This document shows, in pieces, positions 8,684 through 16,589 of a stretch of DNA of 48,857 bases. A program made the position numbers and the translations under genes. Numbering within the stretch: the stretch's first letter is position 1; every line of letters begins with the position of its first letter. The stretch spans positions 1 to 48,857 of the forward strand of contig JAUNJY010000033.1 in the NCBI GenBank assembly GCA_030535455.1, read 5' to 3'. The notes below the pieces were generated by a model. That model was given only the letters and a program-made list of their open reading frames with translations, had not been told where the DNA came from and searched no databases. The stretch comes from a bacterium (GTDB lineage: Bacteria > Bacillota > Clostridia > Lachnospirales > Lachnospiraceae).

Positions 8684-9388
8684 TTATAGATAATTTTTTA
8701 CGTTATCTAAAATATACATTTGATTTAAGAGTTTACTTATAACATCCTTTTTTACAATCCAAAACATAAGGCATGCTCCACTTAAGTTAAGAATTACGTC
8801 ATCAATATCAAATGCTCCTGTTCTTGTAAAAATCTGAACCACTTCTACTGTACAGATCAGGAATAGCATACGTCCAACAAATGCTCCCCAGCTTCTAACT
8901 CTTTTAAACAAACTTGGTAAAAATATTCCCATTGGCATAAATAACAGTAAATTGCCCACTAAGTTTTCAATAATAGTACTGACATTAATGTGTCCACTAA
9001 CTAAAGACTCTAAGTACATTATAATTGTGCTAAATGAAATCAGATTGACACTGTATCTTAGATAATCCATTACTCCTTCATACTCATAAGTTATTCCATT
9101 ATCTCTTTGTCCAAGAAATAAAATAGATGCTAATATAAAACCATATGTAACAAATACTGCCCAGGTAACTCCTTTTACAACTTGTCGTCTTTGTTTCTTC
9201 GTGTGAATTCCACAAAACATAAGCGCTGTTCCTATAATCGTTGGTGCTCCGATCAGTATTCCAGCTCGTATTACACCTGACATAGAAACTCTTCCCCCTT
9301 GCAATATTCCAACAATCAAATCAACAATTAATAAGCAACTGATTGCAAGCAATACTCCTCCTGCCACTTTAAACACTTTATTCTTCAT
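8684..9388 (-). CDS. VanZ-like family membrane protein
   Basis: Protein of 234 residues with about six membrane segments. The VanZ signature is present: NLVGNLLLFMPMGIFLPSLF near residue 145, then EVVQIFTRTGAFDIDDVILN with the conserved E..Q.f..R..DiDD pattern, and a last helix. VanZ itself gives low-level teicoplanin resistance by an unclear route; most VanZ-like proteins in clostridia have no proven role. The N-terminal 100 residues, with three helices, precede the usual VanZ region. A GGAG lies 5 nt before the ATG. It is flanked on both sides by long gaps that hold the two structured-RNA candidates, so it is probably transcribed alone. Confidence 0.85.
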   Translation of the reverse strand: MKNKVFKVAGGVLLAISCLLIVDLIVGILQGGRVSMSGVIRAGILIGAPTIIGTALMFCGIHTKKQRRQVVKGVTWAVFVTYGFILASILFLGQRDNGITYEYEGVMDYLRYSVNLISFSTIIMYLESLVSGHINVSTIIENLVGNLLLFMPMGIFLPSLFKRVRSWGAFVGRMLFLICTVEVVQIFTRTGAFDIDDVILNLSGACLMFWIVKKDVISKLLNQMYILDNVKNYL

Positions 9389-9448
9389 TCATACTCCATC
9401 CTTTCCAATTTTTCTTATGTATTCATTCTATCAATCTAAATGCCCAAA

Positions 9449-9469
9449 ATACTATACTATACTATACAT
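9449..9469. repeat. Four-copy pentanucleotide tandem repeat (ATACT)
   Basis: The stretch around 9449-9469 consists of four consecutive ATACT-type units. On the plus strand it presents overlapping TATACT -10-like hexamers every 5 bp, and on the minus strand TATAGT hexamers. It lies about 60 bp upstream of the VanZ-like gene. Slippage could alter promoter strength, but this is only suggested by the pattern. Confidence 0.6.
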
Positions 9470-9518
9470 ACCTTGTAAACCACATATCTTTCGTGTGTCA
9501 CTCACCTCCGTAGACCGC

Positions 9519-9739
9519 CACAACCTCAGAAGGAATGCTCCAATAAACTCCATCCGCAAGCAATGCACAGTATTCAGTTTTTTGCGTAGACCGGCCCGGC
9601 GATGCATTCGGCTCCTACATTTCTTAAATTATGTACAACATTTTAACGAAGCCGAATCCATCTACGGGGAAAGGCAGCAAAAAATTTAATACGAAGCATT
9701 GTTTGCATCACAACCTAAAAGCATTCCTTCGTCCTTGTG
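9519..9739. ncRNA. Second structured RNA candidate: nested inverted repeats
   Basis: Five helices nest without crossing: CACAA 9519-9523 with TTGTG 9735-9739; GAAGGAATGCT 9529-9539 with 9720-9730 (perfect); GCAAGCAATGC 9556-9566 with 9696-9706 (one wobble); CGTAGA near 9585 with TCTACG at 9661-9666; ATTCGGCT near 9606 with AGCCGAAT near 9650. A 16/13-nt bubble separates the second and third. TTTTTTG and CAAAAAA extend the middle. The one non-Watson-Crick position is a G-U on the plus strand but an A-C on the minus, a slight hint for plus. No clear promoter or U-tract was found, so the strand is left open. This could also be a 5' leader of the VanZ-like gene. Confidence 0.5.
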
Positions 9740-9755
9740 TCATACATACAAAAAA

Positions 9756-9781
9756 GGCCACCACGAAAATCCGTGACAGCC
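9756..9781 (-). terminator. Intrinsic terminator of the trigger-factor-like lipoprotein gene
   Basis: Stem GGCTGTCACG / CGTGGTGGCC (with G-U pairs) followed on the minus strand by TTTTTT. It lies 15 bp after the stop at 9796. Confidence 0.85.
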
Positions 9782-9795
9782 TTCAATATTTATAA

Positions 9796-10977
9796 TTAGT
9801 TTGCTTTTGTTGTTGCAGTAGGAGCTGGTGTAGCTGTAGCTTTCACTTCTTCTACCTTATCATTTTTTACTAAGAAAGCACCAACTTTATTGTAAAGAAG
9901 TTCATCTTTAATGCTAAGAGCAGCACCTTCGCCATAAGAAGTCTTTAATGCATCTTCATCAGCTACTTGGTAAGAAGTTAAATAATCAGGTAATTTTTCC
10001 TGATATTCTTCATCAGTAATTGTAAGGTTTTCTGCTTTTGCAATTGCTTGAACAACCATAACTTGTTTTAACATATCTTGAGCACTCTTAGTAACAACGT
10101 CACTTTCCCAAGTCTCTTCTGTGTAACCACTAGAAGTATAGAACTCAGATAAAGAGACACCATAGTAGTAACTAGCAATGTTCGTGTAGTAGCTTGTTAC
10201 TAAGCTCTTGTAGTAATCCATTTGTTCTTGAGGGAATTCAGTGATTTCAGCGTTTGCAATTGCAGCTTGAATCGCGTTCTTTGCTTCGCCTTGTACTTTG
10301 CTTTCAGTTGCTTGAGTTTCAAGAGTCTTTCTTACTTCTTTCTTGTATTCTTCTACAGTCTTAGAAGTCTTTGATAATGTATCTTTTACATATTTATCAG
10401 TTAATTCAGGAACGTTTTGTTTAGATACAGAATTGATTGTAACAGTAAATACTGTTTCCTTGCCTGCTAAATCTGGATTATTTGAATAAGTAGAAGGGAA
10501 AGTAACCTTCATATCAAACTTATCACCTTTTTTGTGACCGATTAATCCAGTATCGAAACCTTCGATATAACTGTTATTTCCGATTTGTAAGTCTACTCCT
10601 GTTGCTGAACCATTATCAAATGCTGTGCCATCAAGCTTTCCAACATAGTCAATATTTACTTGATCTAAGTTTTTTGCTTTATATTTTGCATCTTGAGCAT
10701 CCCAAGTCGCATTGGATTGTAATGTAGCTTCGATTTGCTCTTCTACTTGTTTATCTGTAACTGTATCGCTTACTTCCTCGATTGTTAATCCTTTATATTG
10801 TCCTAATTTAACATAACCTGTTAAATCTGCTGACAAAACTTTTACTTCATCGATATTTGCTGTTGCGCTTGGGCTTGCTGTTGCTGTTGCATCATCGCTC
10901 TTCTTTGAAGAACTACATGCAAGCATAGAACAGCTTAAAACTGCCGTTAAGGTAAGTAGTACTATTTTCTTTTTCAT
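9796..10977 (-). CDS. Trigger-factor-like peptidyl-prolyl isomerase lipoprotein
   Basis: Extracytoplasmic foldase of 393 residues. The N-terminus has a signal peptide with lipobox LAC and the acylated Cys at position 21. A Ser/Thr/Ala-rich tether follows, then a trigger-factor N-like segment, an FKBP-type PPIase domain (VNIDYVGKLDGTAFDNG ... GFDTGLIGHKKGDKF, about residues 110-180), and a helical TF C-like chaperone region. The C-terminus ends in another low-complexity ATATPAPTATTKAN tail. Cytosolic trigger factor has no signal peptide, so this is the exported relative common in Lachnospiraceae. By analogy with PrsA it may help fold secreted proteins outside the membrane. It is monocistronic with its own terminator. 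Confidence 0.88.
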   Translation of the reverse strand: MKKKIVLLTLTAVLSCSMLACSSSKKSDDATATASPSATANIDEVKVLSADLTGYVKLGQYKGLTIEEVSDTVTDKQVEEQIEATLQSNATWDAQDAKYKAKNLDQVNIDYVGKLDGTAFDNGSATGVDLQIGNNSYIEGFDTGLIGHKKGDKFDMKVTFPSTYSNNPDLAGKETVFTVTINSVSKQNVPELTDKYVKDTLSKTSKTVEEYKKEVRKTLETQATESKVQGEAKNAIQAAIANAEITEFPQEQMDYYKSLVTSYYTNIASYYYGVSLSEFYTSSGYTEETWESDVVTKSAQDMLKQVMVVQAIAKAENLTITDEEYQEKLPDYLTSYQVADEDALKTSYGEGAALSIKDELLYNKVGAFLVKNDKVEEVKATATPAPTATTKAN

Positions 10978-11085
10978 TGTACATTCCTTTCTTCCCTACA
11001 TTTATTTTTTCTCATGTTTTACTTTTCATTATTATTGCCATATGTGTTTAAGCTATACAGTATCTAATCTGAAATAAAACAAAAA

Positions 11086-11132
11086 CAATACTATCCTTTT
11101 ATAACATATTTTGCTATAAAAAGATAGTATTG
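11086..11132 (-). terminator. Intrinsic terminator after the 11171 gene
   Basis: Arms CAATACTATC / GATAGTATTG with inner TTTTATA / TATAAAA pairing, followed on the minus strand by TTTTTGTTTT. Confidence 0.85.
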
Positions 11133-11170
11133 CATTGCTAAATTTATTTAGTTTTCACATTTTCTGTAAA

Positions 11171-11764
11171 CTATGCTCCCAAAACTTTTATTTGGTGAAA
11201 TAATAATCTGGTTTCCTCTCTTGGAATCATATTTCGTTTAGTTTCCTGAACAAAACTCCAATAAAAAATAAGATTTTTTCCAAACTCAAGTTCAATAGAA
11301 GCCCTCTTCTTAAGTTGCTTTGCGTAATCAATGAGTGTAAGTGTTTCCTCTTTAGTCATATACTCTTCATCACCAAAAATCTCTATGCTTTCATCGCGAA
11401 AAATAATAGTTTCGTTTACTCTATGCTTCTTTTTTAGATTCTCAATCTTACCTTCTACCGCTTCAATTACAATACGATCATAGGACAGATCAATCGTCCC
11501 ACTTTTTAATGCCGTATAATACGGGTAGTAGATAAGCATCCTTTTATGCTCCAGGTTTTTATATTCGGACGAAATATATGCTTTCGCCTCATTTGAAGTA
11601 ATCCCTATGCGCCCATAGATCTTACCTTGATTTTCACCGTATGGCTCGTTCTTTACTGTCCATAAAATGGAGTCATCTAATGTAGAAGTGGTATAACATT
11701 GTTCCCAAGGTATCGTCGGTAAGTCTAAATAATCAAGGATATAAGAATTTTGTAATACATACAT
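11171..11764 (-). CDS. Hypothetical protein, unknown function
   Basis: I do not recognise this 197-residue protein. It has no signal peptide or membrane segment, is rich in charged residues and aromatics, and contains a Lys/Arg-rich helix near residues 105-115 and FGKNLIFYWSFVQETKRNMIPREE near the C-terminus. It looks like a soluble mixed alpha/beta protein. A good AAGGAG site lies before the ATG and a strong terminator follows, which supports a real, singly transcribed gene. The AEC transporter upstream is on the same strand, 128 bp away, and gives no clue to function. Confidence 0.6.
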   Translation of the reverse strand: MYVLQNSYILDYLDLPTIPWEQCYTTSTLDDSILWTVKNEPYGENQGKIYGRIGITSNEAKAYISSEYKNLEHKRMLIYYPYYTALKSGTIDLSYDRIVIEAVEGKIENLKKKHRVNETIIFRDESIEIFGDEEYMTKEETLTLIDYAKQLKKRASIELEFGKNLIFYWSFVQETKRNMIPREETRLLFHQIKVLGA

Positions 11765-11892
11765 ACTATTCTCCTTTTTTCGACTTAAGGTGATTACTAA
11801 TAGTATTCCTTATTGTTATAAAGGTATGCGGACCAGAGTTAGTATTATGAGTCCAAAACAGTAAGCTTCTGCCTATTTTTCAATGATTTTTT

Positions 11893-12810
11893 TTATAAAA
11901 TAAAGAATGCTAAGATTGGTATTGTAAGTAAGGATAATACCGTCCCAATAAAGGTTCCTTTTGCAACTAAAGTTCCATCTGCCTCGTATTCATTACACAA
12001 TAAGGTGACATTGCTAGCAGTTGGCATTGCCGTCATTACAACAAGTACTCCAAGAAGCATGGCATCTTTTATTACAAAGGAAAATAAGAAGAAAATTATA
12101 ATTGGAAGCGCTAACATCTTGATCACCGCAAAGAAGTACATTTTCCAGTCAAGGAACACGTCTTTTAAAGGTACCAATGCTAAGTTAGAACCAATGGTTA
12201 CCATGGCTAATGGCGTGGTTATGCTTCCTAATAGGGATACGGTCTCATTGATCACAGTGTGTGTCTTGATACCTAGAAAATAAATAGCCAATGTCAGTAA
12301 AGAAGCCACCGATACCGGATTAATTACTTTCTTAAAATCAATTTTGCTTTCTGTATCTCCACTAATCAATAGTACTCCATACGTATAGACAAGCAGGTTA
12401 AAAGGAATAATGAAAATTCCTATGTAAAACACAGCACCAGGACCATAAATTGAATTGATTACCGGTATTCCCATAAATCCCAGGTTTGTAAATACAAACA
12501 TTGCCTGATAGATTTTCTTTTCTGCATGAAAGACCGGTATTGCCATGACAAGCAGTTTTACAAGCAATGGTACCAAAATGAAATATGCAGTTCCAACTCC
12601 GATTACATAAAGGGTATGCAGTTTGGTTCCTACAATCTGCCCGCTGGTCACTGTATTTAAAATCAACGCCGGATTAGCAACATAGATTACCACCCTTGAC
12701 ATGACCTTATTACTTTCTTCCGTAAATATTTTCGCTTTTCCTGTAATATATCCTACCAGGATCATCAGAAATAAGACGATCATTTGGCTTATTATTTTCG
12801 CCATATCCAT
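11893..12810 (-). CDS. AEC (auxin efflux carrier) family transporter
   Basis: Membrane protein of 305 residues with about ten helices in two inverted halves, typical of the AEC family. Conserved features are the N-terminal IISQMIVLFLMILVGYITGK, NPALILNTV near residue 47, FTNLGFMGIPVINSIYG near 107, and MPTASNVTLLCNEYEADG near the end of the protein. Bacterial AEC members export or import malate and other small carboxylates; the substrate cannot be read from sequence. GGAGG precedes the start. The gene diverges from the FMN riboswitch-ribU unit, with about 90 bp between its start and the ribU promoter. Confidence 0.9.
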   Translation of the reverse strand: MDMAKIISQMIVLFLMILVGYITGKAKIFTEESNKVMSRVVIYVANPALILNTVTSGQIVGTKLHTLYVIGVGTAYFILVPLLVKLLVMAIPVFHAEKKIYQAMFVFTNLGFMGIPVINSIYGPGAVFYIGIFIIPFNLLVYTYGVLLISGDTESKIDFKKVINPVSVASLLTLAIYFLGIKTHTVINETVSLLGSITTPLAMVTIGSNLALVPLKDVFLDWKMYFFAVIKMLALPIIIFFLFSFVIKDAMLLGVLVVMTAMPTASNVTLLCNEYEADGTLVAKGTFIGTVLSLLTIPILAFFIL

Positions 12811-12899
12811 ATTAAATCTTCCTCCGATTATTATTATTCGACTTTTTTAGTCTCCTTTTATACTATAATTTTTATTTACAATAATTGCAATAAAAAGGA

Positions 12900-12929
12900 T
12901 TGACAAAACAAGCTTGCTGAACATATACT
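12900..12929 (+). promoter_or_regulatory. Promoter of the ribU riboswitch transcript
   Basis: Perfect TTGACA (12900-12905), 18-bp spacer, TATACT (12924-12929). It lies about 30 bp upstream of the FMN aptamer. Confidence 0.8.
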
Positions 12930-12962
12930 AGTTTCAGAACAAATTATTAAACAACTAAATAA

Positions 12963-13079
12963 GTTCTTCGGGGTAGGGTGCAAGTCCCAGCCGGCGGTGA
13001 CAGTCCGCGACCCACATAATTTATGTGGCTGATTTGGTGCAATTCCAAAACCGACAGTAAAGTCTGGATGAGAGAAGAT
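12963..13079 (+). ncRNA. FMN riboswitch (RFN element)
   Basis: All hallmark aptamer segments are present in order: TCTTCGGGGTAGGGTG, AGTCCCAGCCGGCGGTGA, the variable helix CCCACATAATTTATGTGG, and GAUUUGGUGCAAUUCC followed by CCGACAGTAAAGTCTGGATG and AGAGAAGA, which closes P1 with TCTTC. It senses flavin mononucleotide. It lies upstream of ribU, and terminator hairpins follow, so transcription attenuation when FMN is plentiful is the expected mode. Confidence 0.98.
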
Positions 13080-13097
13080 GATCTGATTGTTTTTGGA

Positions 13098-13130
13098 CCT
13101 CGGAATTATTTTATATTCCGGGATTTTTTT
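13098..13130 (+). terminator. Riboswitch expression-platform terminator 1
   Basis: Stem CTCGGAAT (13099-13106) / ATTCCGGG (13115-13122) followed by TTTTTTT at 13124-13130. It starts 20 nt after the aptamer, the usual place of the FMN-dependent attenuator. Confidence 0.88.
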
Positions 13131-13154
13131 ATTTTTAAGGCAATCAAACCCGGA

Positions 13155-13187
13155 GAAGTTGCACATACTATTGGCAACTTCTTTTTT
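13155..13187 (+). terminator. Second terminator-like hairpin in the ribU leader
   Basis: Perfect 8-bp stem GAAGTTGC (13155-13162) / GCAACTTC (13174-13181) followed by TTTTTT. It lies between the first attenuator and ribU, so read-through transcripts meet a second stop signal before the gene. Confidence 0.75.
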
Positions 13188-13239
13188 CTTCTAAAGAGCT
13201 TACTATTGTTCGTAACTTATTTTTAGGAGGATGATTTTT

Positions 13240-13848
13240 ATGAATCAAACACGTGTTTTTAGCACAAGAAACTTAGTTTTAATGGGAATGCTCGGTGCAC
13301 TGTCAGCTGTACTTATGCTTTTCAAATTCCCAGTACCATTTGCACTTAGCTTTTATACAATAGACTTTAGTGAAGTTCCTGTATTGATCGGTGCTTTTGC
13401 GCTTAGCCCTGTTGCCGGTGTAATCATCGAATTGATTAAAAACTTGCTTAACCTGCTTATCAATGGTACGCAGACTGCCGGTGTTGGAGAATTGGCAAAC
13501 TTTATCTCTGGATCAATCTTAGTATTTACTGCTGCTACGATTTACCGTCGTAACCGTTCCAGAAATGGAGCAGTCATCGGATTGACTGTTGCTACGATCG
13601 TTATGTCTATTGCTTCTTGCTTTATTAACTACTTCGTTACACTTCCTGTTTATTTCGTTGCATTCGGCATGAACTGGGATACTATTATGAATATGTCACA
13701 GGCAATAAGTGACTCTATTACAAATCCACTTATGTTCCTAGTACTTTCCGTACTTCCATTTAACTTATTAAAATGTGGATTATCGTCACTCATTACTTTA
13801 CTCTTATATAAACATGTATCACCAATCTTAAAAGGTTCCATCCGTTAG
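13240..13848 (+). CDS. ribU: Riboflavin ECF transporter S component RibU
   Basis: Substrate-binding membrane subunit of an energy-coupling-factor importer for riboflavin. It is 202 residues with about six helices. Family features include TRNLVLMGMLGALSAVLMLFKFP at the N-terminus, YTIDFSEVPVLIGAFALSPVAGVIIELIKNLL near residues 45-70, and ANFISGSILVF near 90. It sits under an FMN riboswitch, which agrees with flavin uptake. The shared ATPase and EcfT module is not in this window and is expected elsewhere in group II ECF systems. AGGAGG lies 9 nt before the ATG at 13240; the ATG directly against that site (13231) is too close. Confidence 0.95.
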   Translation: MNQTRVFSTRNLVLMGMLGALSAVLMLFKFPVPFALSFYTIDFSEVPVLIGAFALSPVAGVIIELIKNLLNLLINGTQTAGVGELANFISGSILVFTAATIYRRNRSRNGAVIGLTVATIVMSIASCFINYFVTLPVYFVAFGMNWDTIMNMSQAISDSITNPLMFLVLSVLPFNLLKCGLSSLITLLLYKHVSPILKGSIR

Positions 13849-13857
13849 GAAATAAAA

Positions 13858-13907
13858 GGCCTCTATACTTACACGACTTATTTATGTCAGTAAGTATAGA
13901 GGCCCTT
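13858..13907. terminator. Bidirectional terminator between ribU and the patatin gene
   Basis: Perfect 14-bp inverted repeat (GCCTCTATACTTAC / GTAAGTATAGAGGC) with A/T-runs on both sides, located between two converging genes. Confidence 0.92.
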
Positions 13908-13909
13908 TT

Positions 13910-14908
13910 TTATTTTTCCGTTTCTACAAGCTTTTTTGCAAATACTTTTAGCTTTTTGTCACTTTCCTTTACTAATGCCCTTGCAAGATCAACCAAATCA
14001 TTCATTGCCTCACTGGACACATCATCCATATCCGGAATATTTCCTTCTACATGTTTCTCTATTCGAAGATACTGGCTTGACCTTCCTAAGTTTTCGAAAA
14101 TCTGCCTTACCTCATAATCTGCTGTCCCTTCACTTCCATCCATTAAGATACTTAAGAGCGGAAATGCCCATTTTGTATATCCCCAATGCTTTACCGAACT
14201 ATAATTATAATACGTAGGACTAGACGCATTTCCAATACTAAGTAACATCGTATCCTTTATATCATGAGGCGTTGAAAGCTTCAGGCTTTCAATCAGCACA
14301 CACATCGAGGGATTATTGGCGATTACTCCTCCATCAATATGACAATTGTTTGGGCAATGCTCGTTATAAATCTGTTTTGGTGGAAAATAGGTTGGCGCTG
14401 CCGTGGATGCTAAGACAACATCTCGAATTAAATAATTATTCTTTTCCCATTCTTTTGTCGATAATGAACTAAACATGACTGCTTTGCGATTGGATGTATT
14501 ATATGAAGTATAGAGGCTTTCTTTTCTCATATCATTCAGGGTAAGGTCTCCAAAATACTGGGTCAGTAGCTTTTCAAATTGTTTGCTTGTATATTTAGAA
14601 CCAAATAGTCCAAATAACGTATTCACTGGGTAGAATGACCGTTTCTTAAAGATCTCTTTTCCATGGTCTTTATATAAGTTTACAATTTCACTGGCTGAAA
14701 ACTTTGCTTTTCCACAATCATCTGGAGTTAGAAGTAATGCTGTAATAATTGCACCAGTACTCGTTCCTCCAATTAAATCAAAATAATCACTGATCACAGT
14801 ATTCTCATTTTTAGAATAAATCTTTAGTAACTCTTCTAAACGCTCTAATACAGTGGCGGAAATAATTCCTTTCATTCCCCCACCATCGATGGACAAGACT
14901 CGTATCAT
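13910..14908 (-). CDS. Patatin-like phospholipase
   Basis: Predicted lipid acyl hydrolase of 332 residues with a Ser-Asp dyad. The oxyanion motif DGGGMKG is at residues 8-14, the nucleophile elbow GTSTG places Ser50, and the DGG triplet HIDGGV gives Asp192. PTYFPP near residue 172 and the overall length resemble plant-patatin-like bacterial enzymes of the CapV/CapE type. No cyclic-nucleotide synthase or other CBASS gene is nearby, so a housekeeping or secreted-lipid role is just as likely. There is no signal peptide, so it acts in the cytoplasm or at the inner face of the membrane. It converges on ribU and diverges from the NSS transporter. Confidence 0.9.
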   Translation of the reverse strand: MIRVLSIDGGGMKGIISATVLERLEELLKIYSKNENTVISDYFDLIGGTSTGAIITALLLTPDDCGKAKFSASEIVNLYKDHGKEIFKKRSFYPVNTLFGLFGSKYTSKQFEKLLTQYFGDLTLNDMRKESLYTSYNTSNRKAVMFSSLSTKEWEKNNYLIRDVVLASTAAPTYFPPKQIYNEHCPNNCHIDGGVIANNPSMCVLIESLKLSTPHDIKDTMLLSIGNASSPTYYNYSSVKHWGYTKWAFPLLSILMDGSEGTADYEVRQIFENLGRSSQYLRIEKHVEGNIPDMDDVSSEAMNDLVDLARALVKESDKKLKVFAKKLVETEK

Positions 14909-15005
14909 CTAAAACACCCTATAATCTTCTTATTATTAATATATGCAAAAGGGGTTATTTGGTGAATATGGTAAAAATTACATTATTATTTTTCTAATTG
15001 TCATA

Positions 15006-15034
15006 TTGACAGTCTTTTTGTCATTTAATAGAAT
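15006..15034 (+). promoter_or_regulatory. Promoter of the NSS transporter gene
   Basis: Perfect TTGACA (15006-15011), 17-bp spacer, TAGAAT (15029-15034), about 97 bp before the start codon. Confidence 0.7.
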
Positions 15035-15053
15035 AGATAACATCACTTTATTA

Positions 15054-15069
15054 ATTTAAAGCTTTAAAT
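15054..15069. promoter_or_regulatory. Perfect 16-bp palindrome in the NSS leader, operator candidate
   Basis: ATTTAAAGCTTTAAAT is a perfect palindrome lying about 13-28 bp downstream of the predicted transcription start. A dimeric repressor site is possible; AT-rich chance symmetry is the alternative. Confidence 0.35.
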
Positions 15070-15130
15070 CAATAACAAAAAAGAGGTCATACTAGATAAA
15101 TGTACCTAATGACCCGTGGAGGAAAATATT

Positions 15131-16486
15131 ATGAATACAACAGAACGTGGTAGCTTCTCCGGCAAACTTGGTTACATCTTAACTGTAGCCGGTTCAGCTG
15201 TTGGACTAGGAAACATATGGCGTTTCCCATATCTGGCTGCAAAATATGGTGGCGGAATCTTTTTACTTGTATATATTATTTTGGCAGTAACCTTTGGTTA
15301 CACATTAGTTCTTGCTGAAACAGCAATCGGCCGTAAGACCGGTAAAAGTGCAATCGCTGCTTTTGGAGACCTAAACAAAAGTTCAAAAGGAATGGGCTTC
15401 ATTAATGCTATCATTCCAATCTTTATCGTACCTTACTACTGTGTAATTGGTGGATGGGTATTAAAATACTTCTCTGTTTACATGACCGGCGGCGCAATGA
15501 AAGCGGCTGAAGACACCTACTTTACCGGATATGTTTCCAATGTAAGTGAACCAATCGTATGGACAGTGGTATTTATCTTAGCTTCCTTACTCTTTGTATT
15601 TATCGGTGTAAAAGGAATTGAAAAGGCTAGTAAGTTCTTAATGCCAGTACTTGCAATATTATCCGTAATCATCGCTATTTACTCGATTACAAGACCAGGC
15701 TCTTTAGAAGGACTTAAGTTCTATCTAATTCCTAACTTTAGCAACTTCTCATTTATGACAATCGTAGCGGCTTTAGGTCAGATGTTCTATTCTCTTTCCA
15801 TTGCCATGGGTATCCTGTTTGCCTACGGTTCTTATATGAATAAGAAGATTGATATGGAAAGCAGTATCAAGCAAATTGAAATCTTTGATATCGGTATTGC
15901 ATTTATTGCCGGCCTTATGATCATTCCTGCAGTATTCTCCTTCTCAGGCGGAGATCCTGCTGCATTAAATGCTGGTCCTGGCCTTATGTTTGTTACACTT
16001 CCTAAAGTATTTGCAAGCATGAAATTTGGTGGTATCATCGGTGGTACTTTCTTTGTACTTGTTTTCTTTGCTGCACTTACAAGTGCTATCTCCCTTATGG
16101 AAGCTAGTATTGCCTTCTTTATGGATGGATTTAAGATTAGCAGAAAAGTCAGCTGTGCAATCATGGCAATCGTTACTCTTGTAATTGCAATTCCTTGTAG
16201 TCTTGGATTTGGTTTATGGGATGGCGTTACCTTACTTGGAATGGGTATCTTAGATTTCTTTGATTTCATGACAAACTCAATCTTAATGCCAATTGCAGCA
16301 CTTCTTACTTGTATCTTTATCTCCCAAGTTGTAGGAGTTAAGACAGTTGTGGATGAAGTAAAATGCTCTGGTGAATTTAAACGTGAACGATTATTTACTG
16401 TAACAATCAAATATATTGCACCAGTATTCTTACTAATCATCTTGATCAGCTCTATTCTAAGTGCAATGGGCTTTATCAAAATGTAA
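15131..16486 (+). CDS. Sodium-dependent transporter, NSS/SNF family
   Basis: Na+-coupled symporter of 451 residues with eleven or more helices, in the LeuT-like neurotransmitter:sodium symporter family. The first helix carries the family signature LTVAGSAVGLGNIWRFPYLA with the GNIWRFP sodium-site motif. Later features are GRKTGKSAIAAF, GVKGIEKASK near residue 155, and FFALTSAISLMEA-type Na2-site residues (TSAIS) near 320. Bacterial members carry amino acids, often tryptophan, tyrosine or branched-chain; the substrate is not deducible here. GGAGG (15118-15122) is 8 nt before the ATG at 15131, preferred over the upstream GTG at 15116. A palindromic terminator follows. Confidence 0.93.
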   Translation: MNTTERGSFSGKLGYILTVAGSAVGLGNIWRFPYLAAKYGGGIFLLVYIILAVTFGYTLVLAETAIGRKTGKSAIAAFGDLNKSSKGMGFINAIIPIFIVPYYCVIGGWVLKYFSVYMTGGAMKAAEDTYFTGYVSNVSEPIVWTVVFILASLLFVFIGVKGIEKASKFLMPVLAILSVIIAIYSITRPGSLEGLKFYLIPNFSNFSFMTIVAALGQMFYSLSIAMGILFAYGSYMNKKIDMESSIKQIEIFDIGIAFIAGLMIIPAVFSFSGGDPAALNAGPGLMFVTLPKVFASMKFGGIIGGTFFVLVFFAALTSAISLMEASIAFFMDGFKISRKVSCAIMAIVTLVIAIPCSLGFGLWDGVTLLGMGILDFFDFMTNSILMPIAALLTCIFISQVVGVKTVVDEVKCSGEFKRERLFTVTIKYIAPVFLLIILISSILSAMGFIKM

Positions 16487-16508
16487 GGTGTGATATTTCA
16501 GAATATAT

Positions 16509-16551
16509 AAAACAGGAGGGGACAGTGCAATGCACTGTCCCCTCCTGTTTT
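16509..16551. terminator. Bidirectional terminator, near-perfect 43-bp palindrome
   Basis: Arms of 21 bp (AAAACAGGAGGGGACAGTGC / mirror) are perfectly complementary around a single central A. It lies between the converging NSS and copA genes. Confidence 0.85.
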
Positions 16552-16589
16552 ATACTGTAGACAATTAAACTCTTATATTTGATCTTTAT

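Noticed and set aside
12876-13166. Minus-strand frame over the FMN riboswitch
   Set aside because: It overlaps the riboswitch and both terminators and has no ribosome site or homology.
13910-14908. CBASS effector phospholipase
   Set aside because: The patatin motifs fit, but no cyclase, Cap2/Cap3 or other defence gene lies nearby; ribU and a sodium symporter flank it.
15832-16479. Open frame antisense to the NSS transporter (215 codons)
   Set aside because: A shadow of a hydrophobic coding region on the opposite strand, with no ribosome site or family resemblance.
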